In this document: in pieces, positions 32,207 through 40,282 of the stretch
Numbering within the stretch: position 1 is the first letter of the stretch
Layout: every line of letters starts with the position of its first letter
NCBI RefSeq assembly: GCF_900109355.1
Contig: NZ_FOBF01000016.1
Coordinates: forward strand, 1 to 64,000
Source of the DNA: Nonomuraea pusilla
GTDB lineage: Bacteria > Actinomycetota > Actinomycetes > Streptosporangiales > Streptosporangiaceae
Length of the DNA stretch: 64,000 nucleotides
Reading direction: 5' to 3'
Notes under the pieces: model-generated
Databases searched by the model: none
The model's input: the letters and a program-made list of their open reading frames with translations, nothing else
Told to the model about the DNA's origin: nothing
Made by a program: the position numbers and the translations under genes

Positions 32207-32286
32207 GGGACCGTCTCCTCCGTCTGATCCATCAGGTGTCGTACGGCGAGATGCAACAGGCGGCGCTGTTTCCCCGGCGTTTCCGT

Positions 32287-32346
32287 TTCGCCGTACTCCG
32301 GCGTGACTCACTCCGGTTCGCCCTACTCCGGTTCGCCTTACTCCGG
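32287..32346. repeat. Four tandem 15-bp repeats between exporter operon and two-component system
   Basis: Units at 32287 (TTCGCCGTACTCCGG), 32302 (CGTGACTCACTCCGG), 32317 (TTCGCCCTACTCCGG) and 32332 (TTCGCCTTACTCCGG) abut without gaps. All share CTCCGG, and three share TTCGCC-N-TACTCCGG. The array lies in the 189-bp divergent region, 50 bp from the response-regulator start, and may bind that regulator. Confidence 0.75.
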
Positions 32347-32395
32347 GCGAACACGGCTCGCGCAACAATCGGCCTGGCGACACGGGAGGTGACGA

Positions 32396-33052
32396 ATGCG
32401 GGTGCTGGTGGTCGAGGACGAGCGGATGCTCGCCGGCGCGATCGCCGAATGGCTGCGCGACGAGACGCACGCCGTCGACCTCGCGCACGACGGCGAGGCG
32501 GCGCTGGAGCGGATCGCGGTCAACGACTACGACGTGGTGGTGCTCGACCGCGACCTGCCGCGCGTCCACGGCGACGACGTGTGCAGGGAGCTGGTGGCGT
32601 CCCGCCCCGACGCCCGGGTGCTGATGCTCACGGCCGCCGCGCAGCTCGACGACCGGGTGACGGGCCTGTCGCTGGGCGCCGACGACTACCTGACCAAGCC
32701 GTTCGCGTTCCCCGAGCTGGCCGCGCGGGTGCTGGCGCTCGGCCGCAGGTCGCGGCCCGCGGTGCCGCCCGTGCTGCGCCGCGCCGGGATCACGCTCGAC
32801 CCGGCGCGCAGGGAGGTGTTCCGTGACGGGCGGTTCGTCCCGCTGTCGAAGAAGGAGTTCGCGGTGCTGACCGAGCTCATGCGCGCCGACGGCGCCGTCG
32901 TGTCGGCGGAGCAGCTTCTGGAGAAGGCGTGGGACGAGCACGCCGACCCGTTCACGGGGGCGGTCCGGCTGACGATACTCAAGCTGCGCCGCAAGCTGGG
33001 CGAGCCGCAGGTCGTCGAGACCGTGCCCGGCGTCGGGTACCGCGTCGCGTGA
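32396..33052 (+). CDS. OmpR/PhoB-family response regulator
   Basis: A 218-residue two-domain regulator. The receiver domain has the acidic pocket at VVEDE, the phosphoacceptor Asp in VVLDRDLP (about residue 51), Thr in LMLTAAA and Lys in LTKPF (about 101). The C-terminal winged helix (about 125-218) includes LSKKEFAVLTELMRADGAVV and VRLTILKLRRKLGE. The ATG at 32396 has GGGAGGT upstream. It overlaps the histidine kinase gene (GTGA) and diverges from the MacB-type exporter operon, its probable target. Confidence 0.9.
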   Translation: MRVLVVEDERMLAGAIAEWLRDETHAVDLAHDGEAALERIAVNDYDVVVLDRDLPRVHGDDVCRELVASRPDARVLMLTAAAQLDDRVTGLSLGADDYLTKPFAFPELAARVLALGRRSRPAVPPVLRRAGITLDPARREVFRDGRFVPLSKKEFAVLTELMRADGAVVSAEQLLEKAWDEHADPFTGAVRLTILKLRRKLGEPQVVETVPGVGYRVA

Positions 33053-34266
33053 GCCGGCCCGCCCTGCCGTGGCCGCCCCGCCCGCACCCCACGCTGCGGC
33101 TGCGGCTCACCGTCGTGTACGGCGCCCTGTTCCTGGTCGCCGGGCTGGCGCTGCTCGGCGTAACGTACCTGCTGTTCGACCAGCAGCTCAACCAGACATT
33201 CGAGTCGCGTTTCGGCATCGGTCCCGGCGACAGGAAGTTCATCCGCATCATCCAGGACGGCACCCTGATCACCGGCGACGCGGCCTCGGCCTGGATGCGG
33301 AGGCAGGAGGCGGGACTGCGGGAGGCCGCCGTGACGTCGCTGCTCACGCAGGGCACGGTGGCGCTCACCATGGTCGGGGCCCTCGCCGTCGGGCTGGGCT
33401 GGGTGGTGGCGGGCCGCGTGCTGGCTCCGCTGCGGGTCGTCACCGAGACCGCCCGCAGGATCGCCGCCGCCCCCATGGCGGAGCGCGGCCTGCACGAACG
33501 CATCGCGCTGGGCGGGCCTCCCGACGAGGTCAAGGAGCTGGCCGACACGTTCGACACCATGGTGGAGCGGCTGGACCACTCCTTCGACGGGCAGCGCAGG
33601 TTCGTCGCGAACGCCTCGCACGAGCTGCGCACCCCGCTGACGCTCAACCGGGCCCTCGTCGAACTGGCCATGCACCGCCACGACGCCTCCGCCGACGTCA
33701 AGCGGCTCGGCGAGAGCCTGCTGGAGATCAACGCGCGGCACGAGCGGCTCATCAGCGGCCTGCTCCTGCTCGCCCGTTCCGAGCAGGAGATCGCGGACCG
33801 CTCACACGTGGACCTCGCCGACGTCGTCGCGCACGTCGTCGCCCAGACCGCGATGGAGGCCGCGGGCGCCGGGGTGAGCGTGCGCGAGGACGCCGGGCCC
33901 GCGCCGACCACCGGTGACGCGCTGCTGCTCGAACGCCTGGTGCACAACCTGGTCGAGAACGGCGTCCGGCACAACGTGGACGACGGCACCGGCTGGGTGC
34001 GCGTGGCCAGCAGGACCGTCCCCGGCGGCCTGGTCGAGGTGGAGGTGAGCAACTCGGGGCCGCACGTGCCGCCGTACGACATCCCGCTGCTGTTCAAGCC
34101 GTTCCACCGGCTGGGGCCCGAGCGGGTCGTGACGGGCAGGGGCGCGGGGCTCGGCCTGTCGATCGTCCGGTCGGTGGCGCTGGCCCACGGCGGCGACGTG
34201 ACCGCCAGGCCGGGCGAGGACGGGGGCCTCGTGGTCACCGCCGTGCTCCCCCGCGCACCCCACTGA
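33049..34266 (+). CDS. Sensor histidine kinase
   Basis: A 405-residue membrane kinase. Two helices (about residues 21-43 and 104-122) bracket an extracellular sensor of about 60 residues. A HAMP domain follows, then HisKA with phospho-acceptor His191 in NASHELRTPL, and a catalytic HATPase domain with NLVENGVRHN (N box) and GRGAGLGLSIV (G box). The GTG start at 33049 overlaps the regulator stop. The paired exporter suggests it senses a membrane-active compound or envelope stress. Confidence 0.88.
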   Translation: MSRPALPWPPRPHPTLRLRLTVVYGALFLVAGLALLGVTYLLFDQQLNQTFESRFGIGPGDRKFIRIIQDGTLITGDAASAWMRRQEAGLREAAVTSLLTQGTVALTMVGALAVGLGWVVAGRVLAPLRVVTETARRIAAAPMAERGLHERIALGGPPDEVKELADTFDTMVERLDHSFDGQRRFVANASHELRTPLTLNRALVELAMHRHDASADVKRLGESLLEINARHERLISGLLLLARSEQEIADRSHVDLADVVAHVVAQTAMEAAGAGVSVREDAGPAPTTGDALLLERLVHNLVENGVRHNVDDGTGWVRVASRTVPGGLVEVEVSNSGPHVPPYDIPLLFKPFHRLGPERVVTGRGAGLGLSIVRSVALAHGGDVTARPGEDGGLVVTAVLPRAPH

Positions 34267-34309
34267 CCGCAGGCCGGCTCACCCCGCGGCCCCCTCCATC
34301 ACCTCGAAC

Positions 34310-34332
34310 GTCGCTCGCTCGCCCCGAGCGAC
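34310..34332. terminator. Stem-loop between convergent genes
   Basis: GTCGCTCG, a seven-base loop, then CGAGCGAC forms an 8-bp stem between the kinase stop (34266) and the convergent hypothetical gene (34355). It could act in both directions. Confidence 0.45.
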
Positions 34333-34354
34333 CAGGCCCTCGCGCCCGCCCCGG

Positions 34355-35200
34355 TCAGAGCGCGAAGTCCGCGGCGAACCTCTGGTACACCTGCTCGTTG
34401 GCCGCCTTCGCCCTGGGCGAGTAGGCGGCGTAGAAGGACTTGCCGCATTCGAGGTCCTTCAGCGCCGCCTTGATCTCCTTCTCCAGGTACGGCTTGGCCT
34501 GCTCCGGCTTCAGCGGCGGCATCAGGACCAGGGTGCGGCCCTCGGGCACCTTCGGCAGCGGGCCCTTGCGCAGTTTCTTGGCGACCTGCGTGGCCTGCTT
34601 CGTGAACGCCGACCGACCGCGTTCGGCGAGGGCCGAAGGCCTGGTTTCGCTGATGCCCAGGCACGCGCCGAACTGCTTGCCGAGCCGCGCGAGCCGCTCG
34701 TCCTTGTCGAGAGCGGCCACGGACTCGTCCAGTGCCGCGTTGAGCTGGGTGAGGTAGTCGCCCTGCTGCGAGGTGACGGTGAGGCCCAGGTGCTTCTCGG
34801 CCGCCTCGGCGAAGCAGGCGTCGTCGGCCGTGCGCCATTTCTTGAGCTCGTCCGCCGGCATCGCCATCAGGTTCTTGTTGTTCACGTTCTCCCCGGACAC
34901 CGGGTTGACCACCGGGTCACCCGGATAGACCAGCTTGGACCAGACGCCGAACCCGTACCTGGCCCGGTACGCGCGCAGCGCCTCATGGTCGCCGTCCAGC
35001 CGCTCGAGCTCTCCCGGCTGCCACTTGCGCTTGACGACCGGCTCGGCCAGGTAGGTGAACCCCTTCTCCTGCATGCAGGCCACCCTGGTCTCCTCCATGG
35101 CGGCCTTCTTCTCGTAGGCGGCCTGCGTCTCCGGCGAGGGGAGACCGCTGAACGTACCGACGAGCAGGGTGGCCGCGACGGCCTTCGCTGCGATCAACAT
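34355..35200 (-). CDS. Exported hypothetical protein of the sigma-factor operon
   Basis: A 281-residue protein with an N-terminal hydrophobic stretch (LIAAKAVAATLLVGTFSGL) that should act as a signal sequence. The mature part is helical and charged, with four or five cysteines (VACMQEKGF, DDACFAEA, FGACLGIS, LECGKSFY) spaced as if in disulfides. CMQEKGF resembles the CMRxxGV motif of other actinobacterial secreted proteins, including the lipoprotein at 31679-32206. The ATG at 35200 follows AAGGAG at six bases. It lies 81 bp downstream of the CU044_5270 gene and may belong to the ECF operon. Confidence 0.65.
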   Translation of the reverse strand: MLIAAKAVAATLLVGTFSGLPSPETQAAYEKKAAMEETRVACMQEKGFTYLAEPVVKRKWQPGELERLDGDHEALRAYRARYGFGVWSKLVYPGDPVVNPVSGENVNNKNLMAMPADELKKWRTADDACFAEAAEKHLGLTVTSQQGDYLTQLNAALDESVAALDKDERLARLGKQFGACLGISETRPSALAERGRSAFTKQATQVAKKLRKGPLPKVPEGRTLVLMPPLKPEQAKPYLEKEIKAALKDLECGKSFYAAYSPRAKAANEQVYQRFAADFAL

Positions 35201-35281
35201 GGTTTGCTCCTTCACTTGGGCATGCGAAAACACGCATGCGAAACAGAACGTCCGGCCGGAAGGCCGGGTCGGGGGGAAGTC

Positions 35282-36355
35282 TCAGCAGGGGATCTGCATG
35301 CGGGACGCGTTCGGCGACACCTCGGGCAGGCCGGGGACGACCTCGACGGTGAGCACCGCGGTGCCGTTCGCCGTGCCCTTCCTCTCGATGACCTCGCCGA
35401 GGGGCAGTCTCGCCTTTCTGTCCCTGGTGTTCACCGTGCGCTCGCCCAGGTAGCGATAGGTGCGCTTGTCGAAGATCAGGTCCGAGCGGGTGCCGTCGCC
35501 CTGGTCCATCCCGACGGCCAGGCCGGGCCTGCCGGCGACGTCCACGGTGTCGGGGATGAGCACGATGCCGTCCAGCCCCGCGGCCACCTCGTAGAGCGCG
35601 GCGCTCAAGCTGGGGCGGACCACCGACTCGGCGACCAGGCCCTGGAGGGAGGACCACATGCGCAGCGGATCCGGGCCGGTGTCGGCCAAGATCTTCGCAC
35701 GCACCCGCGCGGGGTCCGTGGGCCAGCTGCGCAGCCGGGCGTAGGCCGGTTGGCCGGGGCAGGCCGCGGGCTCGTACACGGTGTCCTCGACGCCGTGGTC
35801 CCAGCGGTTGCGGGGCGCCGATCCCGTGGCCGACACGGCCTGCTCGCGGCTCAGCCAGGGCTTGCCGACGTCGGCGGCCTCCCAGCGTTCCTCGTTGACC
35901 AGCACCAGCACGTCGGTGTACTGCGGCGTGCCTGCCTCGTCCGCCGTGAACAGGCTGCGCTGGGTCAGCCTCCTGGTGTGCACGTACTGGCCGCGGGGCG
36001 GCACCATGTCCGGCTGCTCGGCGGCGGCCCGCGCGGCCAGCTTGAGCAGCGTCTGAGCGTCGGCGGGAGGCGCGGCGAGCGGGTTGCCCGGATCGGAGCC
36101 GCCCAGGCCCACCTGGGCGGCGAGGATGCCGGCGGTGAGCGCCGCCGTCATGGCGCCGGCCAGGCCGACTCGCCTGGTACGCAGGAAGGCGCCGGGAAGG
36201 GCGAGCACCCCACGGCCACGCGGACGGGCGAGCGCTCCCCGTCCGCCGGGACGGGCGATCGCGGACATCAGGGCAGCCCGGGAGGCCGCCAGGTCGTGCG
36301 CGCCCGGCTCGGGCGTGTCGGCCCACAGGCGGCCGAGCTCCTCCATCTCATTCAT
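35282..36355 (-). CDS. CU044_5270 family membrane protein (anti-sigma-like partner)
   Basis: A 357-residue protein with an N-terminal cytoplasmic part (about 60 residues, MNEMEELGRLWADTPEPGAH), one membrane helix (VGLAGAMTAALTAGILAAQVGL, about 63-84) and a large outer domain. The layout and the phrases EQPDMVPPRGQYVHTRR and DLIFDKRTYRYLGERTV fit the CU044_5270 family, which sits beside ECF sigma genes. It probably regulates the sigma factor, although a classical zinc anti-sigma motif is absent. Its start overlaps the sigma gene stop by eight bases, so the two are coupled. Confidence 0.78.
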   Translation of the reverse strand: MNEMEELGRLWADTPEPGAHDLAASRAALMSAIARPGGRGALARPRGRGVLALPGAFLRTRRVGLAGAMTAALTAGILAAQVGLGGSDPGNPLAAPPADAQTLLKLAARAAAEQPDMVPPRGQYVHTRRLTQRSLFTADEAGTPQYTDVLVLVNEERWEAADVGKPWLSREQAVSATGSAPRNRWDHGVEDTVYEPAACPGQPAYARLRSWPTDPARVRAKILADTGPDPLRMWSSLQGLVAESVVRPSLSAALYEVAAGLDGIVLIPDTVDVAGRPGLAVGMDQGDGTRSDLIFDKRTYRYLGERTVNTRDRKARLPLGEVIERKGTANGTAVLTVEVVPGLPEVSPNASRMQIPC

Positions 36356-36914
36356 GGCCTGTCCCTTCCAGAGCCTGCCGGATCTTCTTGCGCGCCCGGT
36401 TGAGCCGGGAGCGGACAGTCCCGACCGGGACGTCCAGCGCCTCGGCCACCTCCTCGTACGTCAGCCCCGCCCACGCCACCAGCAGCAGCGTGTCCCGGTC
36501 GCGGGCGCCTAACCCGGCCAGGGCCGCCACCAGCGGCTTGTTCACCGCGAGCGTGTTCACGCCGTCCTCCACCAGCCCGCCGCCGATCTCCGCCGGGTGT
36601 ACGCCGCCACGCACGTACGCCCGGTAGCGGGCCGCCTCGCGCCTGCGCCTCTTGCCGATCACGTTCGAGGCGATGCCGTACAACCAGGGCCGGGCGTCGG
36701 CCTGGCAGGACCGGTAGCGGTGCCGGTGCTCGAACGCCGCCAGGAACGTCTCGGACACCACGTCCTCGGCCGCTTCCGGACCGAGCCTGCGGGCCGCGTA
36801 ACGATGCAGGGCGGGAGCATGCCGGTCGAACAGCGCGGCGAATGCCTGCGGCTCCCGCAGGGAGCGACGGATCAGGTCGGTGTCGGCGGCCTCGGCTGTC
36901 GCCGGTTCGGCCAT
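36348..36914 (-). CDS. ECF-type RNA polymerase sigma factor
   Basis: A 188-residue sigma-70 family protein with regions 2 (FAALFDRHAPALHRYAARRL, then AEDVVSETFLAAFEH and WLYGIASNVI, about residues 26-90) and 4 (LLLVAWAGLTYEEVAEALDVPVGTVRSRLNRARKKIRQAL, about 143-182). No extra domains. It is transcribed with the CU044_5270-type membrane protein, so it probably directs an envelope- or stress-related regulon. The ATG at 36914 is preceded by GAAGGAG. Confidence 0.9.
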   Translation of the reverse strand: MAEPATAEAADTDLIRRSLREPQAFAALFDRHAPALHRYAARRLGPEAAEDVVSETFLAAFEHRHRYRSCQADARPWLYGIASNVIGKRRRREAARYRAYVRGGVHPAEIGGGLVEDGVNTLAVNKPLVAALAGLGARDRDTLLLVAWAGLTYEEVAEALDVPVGTVRSRLNRARKKIRQALEGTGHE

Positions 36915-37069
36915 GAACAGTTCAGCTCCTTCTCGCGGGTGCGGGCAGATTCGCCTGTTCTTACCGCTGCTCCGCCGAAGAGTTCACGCCGCGGCCCTGC
37001 GATTTCCGCCGCGGCACCGGCCGTACCCCCTTGCCTCCGTGCGGCAGGCGGCAGGCGGCAGCCGTCCGG

Positions 37070-37666
37070 TCACCCCGCGGGCGACGCGCCCCCGGTGACG
37101 CGGCGGCGGTACCTCACCCACACGTCGCCCGTCTTCACGTAGCCGGTGAGCCGTACGGTGACGCCGTCGGGCGCGAGCGGCTCCGGCGGGCTGTTGTGCA
37201 CGGCGCCCAGGGCCACCCGCACCACCTCCTCGTCCCTGACCCACCAGCCGCGCGGCACCACCAGCCTGATGTCGCCGAACCAGGACGTGATCTCCACGTC
37301 CAGGACGACCTCCCTGTGCGGGCAGTCGGCCCCGGTGAAGTCGATGCGGACCGTGCCGCCTCTGCCAGCCTTGGCGCTCATCCGCCGCGGCACCGTCCAG
37401 CGTCCCGTCCGGCTGACCCTCCTGCTGACGGTGTGCAGGACGAGCTCGGCGCCGCCGGCCGCGGCCGGCAGGCCGGGGGGCTCCTCCTGGGGCAGGTCGG
37501 ACACCACGTCGTCGAGCTGGCCGAGCGTCCTGGCCGCGTACGCGCGGTCGATCCGCTCGCCCAGCTCGTCCAGGCTGATGCGCCCCTCCGTGACGGCGAC
37601 GCGGAGCAGCTCGGCCACGCGCTCCCGGTCGCGGTCGCCCGCCCGGACGTCCCGATGATCGGCCAT
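37070..37666 (-). CDS. DUF1707 domain protein
   Basis: A 198-residue soluble protein. Residues 3-55 form a DUF1707/SHOCT-like domain (DVRAGDRDRERVAELLRVAVTEGRISLDELGERIDRAYAA), common in actinobacteria and of unknown function. The C-terminal half is beta-rich (TVRIDFTGADCP, DVEITSWFGDIRLVVPRGWWV) like DUF2154/LiaF-type cell-wall-stress domains. No membrane segment. The ATG at 37666 is preceded by TAGGGT at a -10 distance and has no ribosome site, so a leaderless start is likely. It diverges from the NADAR gene. Confidence 0.78.
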   Translation of the reverse strand: MADHRDVRAGDRDRERVAELLRVAVTEGRISLDELGERIDRAYAARTLGQLDDVVSDLPQEEPPGLPAAAGGAELVLHTVSRRVSRTGRWTVPRRMSAKAGRGGTVRIDFTGADCPHREVVLDVEITSWFGDIRLVVPRGWWVRDEEVVRVALGAVHNSPPEPLAPDGVTVRLTGYVKTGDVWVRYRRRVTGGASPAG

Positions 37667-37757
37667 GACCCACACCCTAGAAGCCCCCCGCCGGAAGGGA
37701 ACCCCCCCACGGGAAATGGACATGACACCGTTCATCCGGGCGTGGCACGGTTGGGGG

Positions 37758-38324
37758 GTGACTGATCGACTTCCCCGTAGCGTGGCCGAGGCGATCGCGG
37801 CGGAGCGGTCGGGTCGGCGCCTGCGCTACCTGAACTTCTGGCGGCACCAGCCGTCCCGCGACGGCGAGGCGGGGCCGGGCTGCCTGTCGCAGTGGTGGCC
37901 CGTCGTCTTCACCGAGGACGGCCGCTCCTTCGCCTCCGCCGAGCACTACATGATGGCGCACAAGGCGTGGCTGTTCGGCGACGACGCCAAGGCCGCCGAG
38001 ATCCTCGCCGCCGGCCACCCGGGCGAGGCGCAGGCGCTGGGCAGGGCCGTACGCGGCTTCGACCAGGAGACCTGGGACGCCCACCGGTCCGGCATCGTGG
38101 CGCGCGGCAACACGGCCAAGTTCTCGCAGCACCCGGAGCTGCTGGCGTACCTGCTGGGGACCCGTGACCGGGTCCTGGTCGAGGCCAGCCCGCGCGACCG
38201 CGTCTGGGGCATCGGCCTGGCCGCCGGCGACGACCGCGCCGCCTCCCCCACCACCTGGCAGGGCCTCAACCTCCTCGGCTTCGCCCTGATGGCGGCCCGC
38301 GACGCCCTGGATCACCCGGCCTGA
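37758..38324 (+). CDS. NADAR-family protein
   Basis: A 188-residue protein of the NADAR/YbiA family. YLNFWRHQPSRDGEAGPGCLSQWW, then FASAEHYMMAHKAWLFGD and NTAKFSQHPELLAYLLGT are the family blocks. Glu in AEHYMM and the Trp/Asp in DRVWGIGL are expected in the active site. Members hydrolyse N-glycosidic bonds, protecting against reactive riboflavin intermediates or removing ADP-ribose from DNA. The GTG at 37758 is chosen because the family core begins soon after; ATG 37716 or 37722 in the same frame remain possible. No DarT partner is adjacent. Confidence 0.82.
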   Translation: MTDRLPRSVAEAIAAERSGRRLRYLNFWRHQPSRDGEAGPGCLSQWWPVVFTEDGRSFASAEHYMMAHKAWLFGDDAKAAEILAAGHPGEAQALGRAVRGFDQETWDAHRSGIVARGNTAKFSQHPELLAYLLGTRDRVLVEASPRDRVWGIGLAAGDDRAASPTTWQGLNLLGFALMAARDALDHPA

Positions 38325-38360
38325 CACCCGGCCCCGTTGCGCGGCGGACTCGGTGCCGGG

Positions 38361-39371
38361 TCAGTGTCGAGGGTCGATGTGGATCTTCGGGCCCGGGCCG
38401 GCGGCCGAGCGGTTCCCGGCCAGCACGCCGGCCGCCTCGCCCAGGCCGACCGTGGCGGCGACGAGGGGGCGGGGGTCGACCGAGCCGTCGGCGTAGGCGG
38501 CGATGGCGCCGGGAATCCCGGAGGAGCCGCCGAGGATGCCGACGGCCACGATGTCCTTGAGCGCCAGATCGCGGGTGTCGAGGGTGCTCGGTGTCCCGGC
38601 GAGGCCGATGTACACCACGCGACCTGCCGGCTCCACGAGCTCCAGCGCGAGGGCCGGCAGCTGCGGGGCGTTGGAGGCGTCGATGACGGCGTGCCACGGA
38701 AGGGGCGGCAACGACTCGCGCAGCCAGGCACCGTCGACACCGAGGCGCCGGGGGAGACGCAGCGCCTCCTCGTCGCGTCCCATCATGTGGACCTCGGCCC
38801 CGCGCGCCCGCGCGAACTGCGCGACGAGCGACCCGATGGCTCCCGTGCCGAGGATCAGCAGTCGTCCACCTGGTCCTGCCCCCGCGCCCAGGACGGCGCG
38901 CAGGGCGTTGGCGCCGGGTTCCACCAGCGCGCCCGCGGTCTCGTCGACGGTGTCCGGCAGCGTGTGCAGGGCACCGACCGGCACCCTGAGCTGCTCGGCC
39001 AGGGCGCCGGGGACGCCGCCGCTGATGCCGATCTCGCGTAGATCGGCGCAGACGTGGTGGCGGCCGGCCCGACACCGGTGGCAGGTGCCGCACCCGATCA
39101 TCGTGTCGCCGGTGACCCGGCGGCCCAGCCATGACCCGTCGACGCCCTCACCGATCGCCGCCACCCGGCCGCACCACTCGTGACCGGGGCGGAGCGGATA
39201 CCGGGACCGGCCGGTGCTCAGATAGCTCATCGTGCCGGCGAACAGTTCCACGTCGGTGCCGCACACCCCGACTCGCTCGACGTCGACGATCACCTGGCCG
39301 GGTACGGCGACCGGTGGCTCGACGTCGTGGACCTCCGCCCGGCCGGGGCCGGTGAGAACCAGTGCCCGCAC
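38361..39371 (-). CDS. Zinc-dependent medium-chain sugar/polyol dehydrogenase
   Basis: A 336-residue MDR enzyme. GVCGTDVELFAG (catalytic-zinc Cys about 37), GHEWCG (His/Glu about 63-68), the structural-zinc cysteines CGTCHRCRAGRHHVC (about 94-108) and the NAD loop LILGTGAIGSL (about 172-182) are all present. The group includes threonine, sorbitol and glucose dehydrogenases. It follows the FAH-family hydrolase gene by nine bases and belongs to the IclR-led operon, so it probably oxidises a sugar or a hydroxyacid product of the same pathway. Confidence 0.85.
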   Translation of the reverse strand: MRALVLTGPGRAEVHDVEPPVAVPGQVIVDVERVGVCGTDVELFAGTMSYLSTGRSRYPLRPGHEWCGRVAAIGEGVDGSWLGRRVTGDTMIGCGTCHRCRAGRHHVCADLREIGISGGVPGALAEQLRVPVGALHTLPDTVDETAGALVEPGANALRAVLGAGAGPGGRLLILGTGAIGSLVAQFARARGAEVHMMGRDEEALRLPRRLGVDGAWLRESLPPLPWHAVIDASNAPQLPALALELVEPAGRVVYIGLAGTPSTLDTRDLALKDIVAVGILGGSSGIPGAIAAYADGSVDPRPLVAATVGLGEAAGVLAGNRSAAGPGPKIHIDPRH

Positions 39372-39380
39372 GCCGCGGCC

Positions 39381-40241
39381 CTACCGCGGCGCCACTACAC
39401 GCTGGCGCTGGCTGCCCAGGCCGTCGATACCCAGCTCCATGGCATCGCCCGGCTTCAGCCAGATCGGTGGGGTGTGGCCCATCCCGACGCCGGGCGGGGT
39501 GCCCGTGTTGATCAGATCGCCGGGTTCCAGGACGAGGAACTGGCTCAGGTAGCGGACGATGAAGAAGGGATCGAAGATCATCGTCTTGGTGTTGCCGGTC
39601 TGCCGCCGCACGCCGTTGACGTCCAGCCACAGGCCGAGGTCGCGGACGTCGCCGATCTCGTCGGGAGTGACCAGCCAGGGGCCGGCCGGGTTGAACGTCT
39701 CGGCCGACTTGCCCTTGGCCCACTGGCCGCCGCGCTCCAACTGGAAGGAGCGCTCGCTGACGTCGTTGACCACGAGGTATCCCGCGATGGCCTCCGCCGC
39801 TTCCTCCGCCGTGTCGAGGTAGGAGGCGCGCCTGCCGATGACGATGCCGAGTTCCACCTCCCAGTCCAGCTTGGTGGATCCGCGGGGGACGCGGACGTCG
39901 TCGTTCGGGCCGACCAGGGTGTTGGGCGACTTCGTGAACAGGATCGGCTCGTCGGGCACGGCCTGCCCGGTCTCCGCGGCGTGGTCGCTGTAGTTGAGGC
40001 CGACGCAGAGGATCTGGTGCGGGCGGCCGATCGGCGCGCCGATCCGCTCGCCCGCGAAGGAGTGCAGTTCGCCGCGGGCGACACGGTCGGCGACGGGTGC
40101 GGCGAGCAGGTCGAGGCCTCCCGTGGCGAAGAACTTCTCGTCGAAGTCGGGAGTCAGGTCACTCACATCGACGTAGTGGGACTCGTCGACGCGGATGACC
40201 GGCTTCTCGGCGCCTGGCGCGCCTATGCGCATGAGATACAA
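39381..40241 (-). CDS. Fumarylacetoacetate hydrolase (FAH) family protein, likely diketo-deoxy sugar acid hydrolase
   Basis: A 286-residue FAH-fold enzyme. QILCVGLNYSDHAAETG (about residues 75-91), the metal-site residues in WEVELGIVIG (Glu about 126 and 128) and WAKGKSAETFNPAGPWLVT (about 169-187) are diagnostic. In L-fucose and L-rhamnose non-phosphorylating pathways such enzymes split 2,4-diketo-3-deoxy acids to pyruvate and a hydroxyacid. The neighbouring dehydratase and SDR supply the earlier steps, supporting this reading. GAGG lies five bases before a TTG at 40241 (giving MYLMRIGAPG), which is preferred to the ATG at 40232. Confidence 0.8.
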   Translation of the reverse strand: MYLMRIGAPGAEKPVIRVDESHYVDVSDLTPDFDEKFFATGGLDLLAAPVADRVARGELHSFAGERIGAPIGRPHQILCVGLNYSDHAAETGQAVPDEPILFTKSPNTLVGPNDDVRVPRGSTKLDWEVELGIVIGRRASYLDTAEEAAEAIAGYLVVNDVSERSFQLERGGQWAKGKSAETFNPAGPWLVTPDEIGDVRDLGLWLDVNGVRRQTGNTKTMIFDPFFIVRYLSQFLVLEPGDLINTGTPPGVGMGHTPPIWLKPGDAMELGIDGLGSQRQRVVAPR

Positions 40242-40282
40242 GAGGTCCTCTTCTGGTGGGGAGCTGGTGGTGCCGGTGGGGG

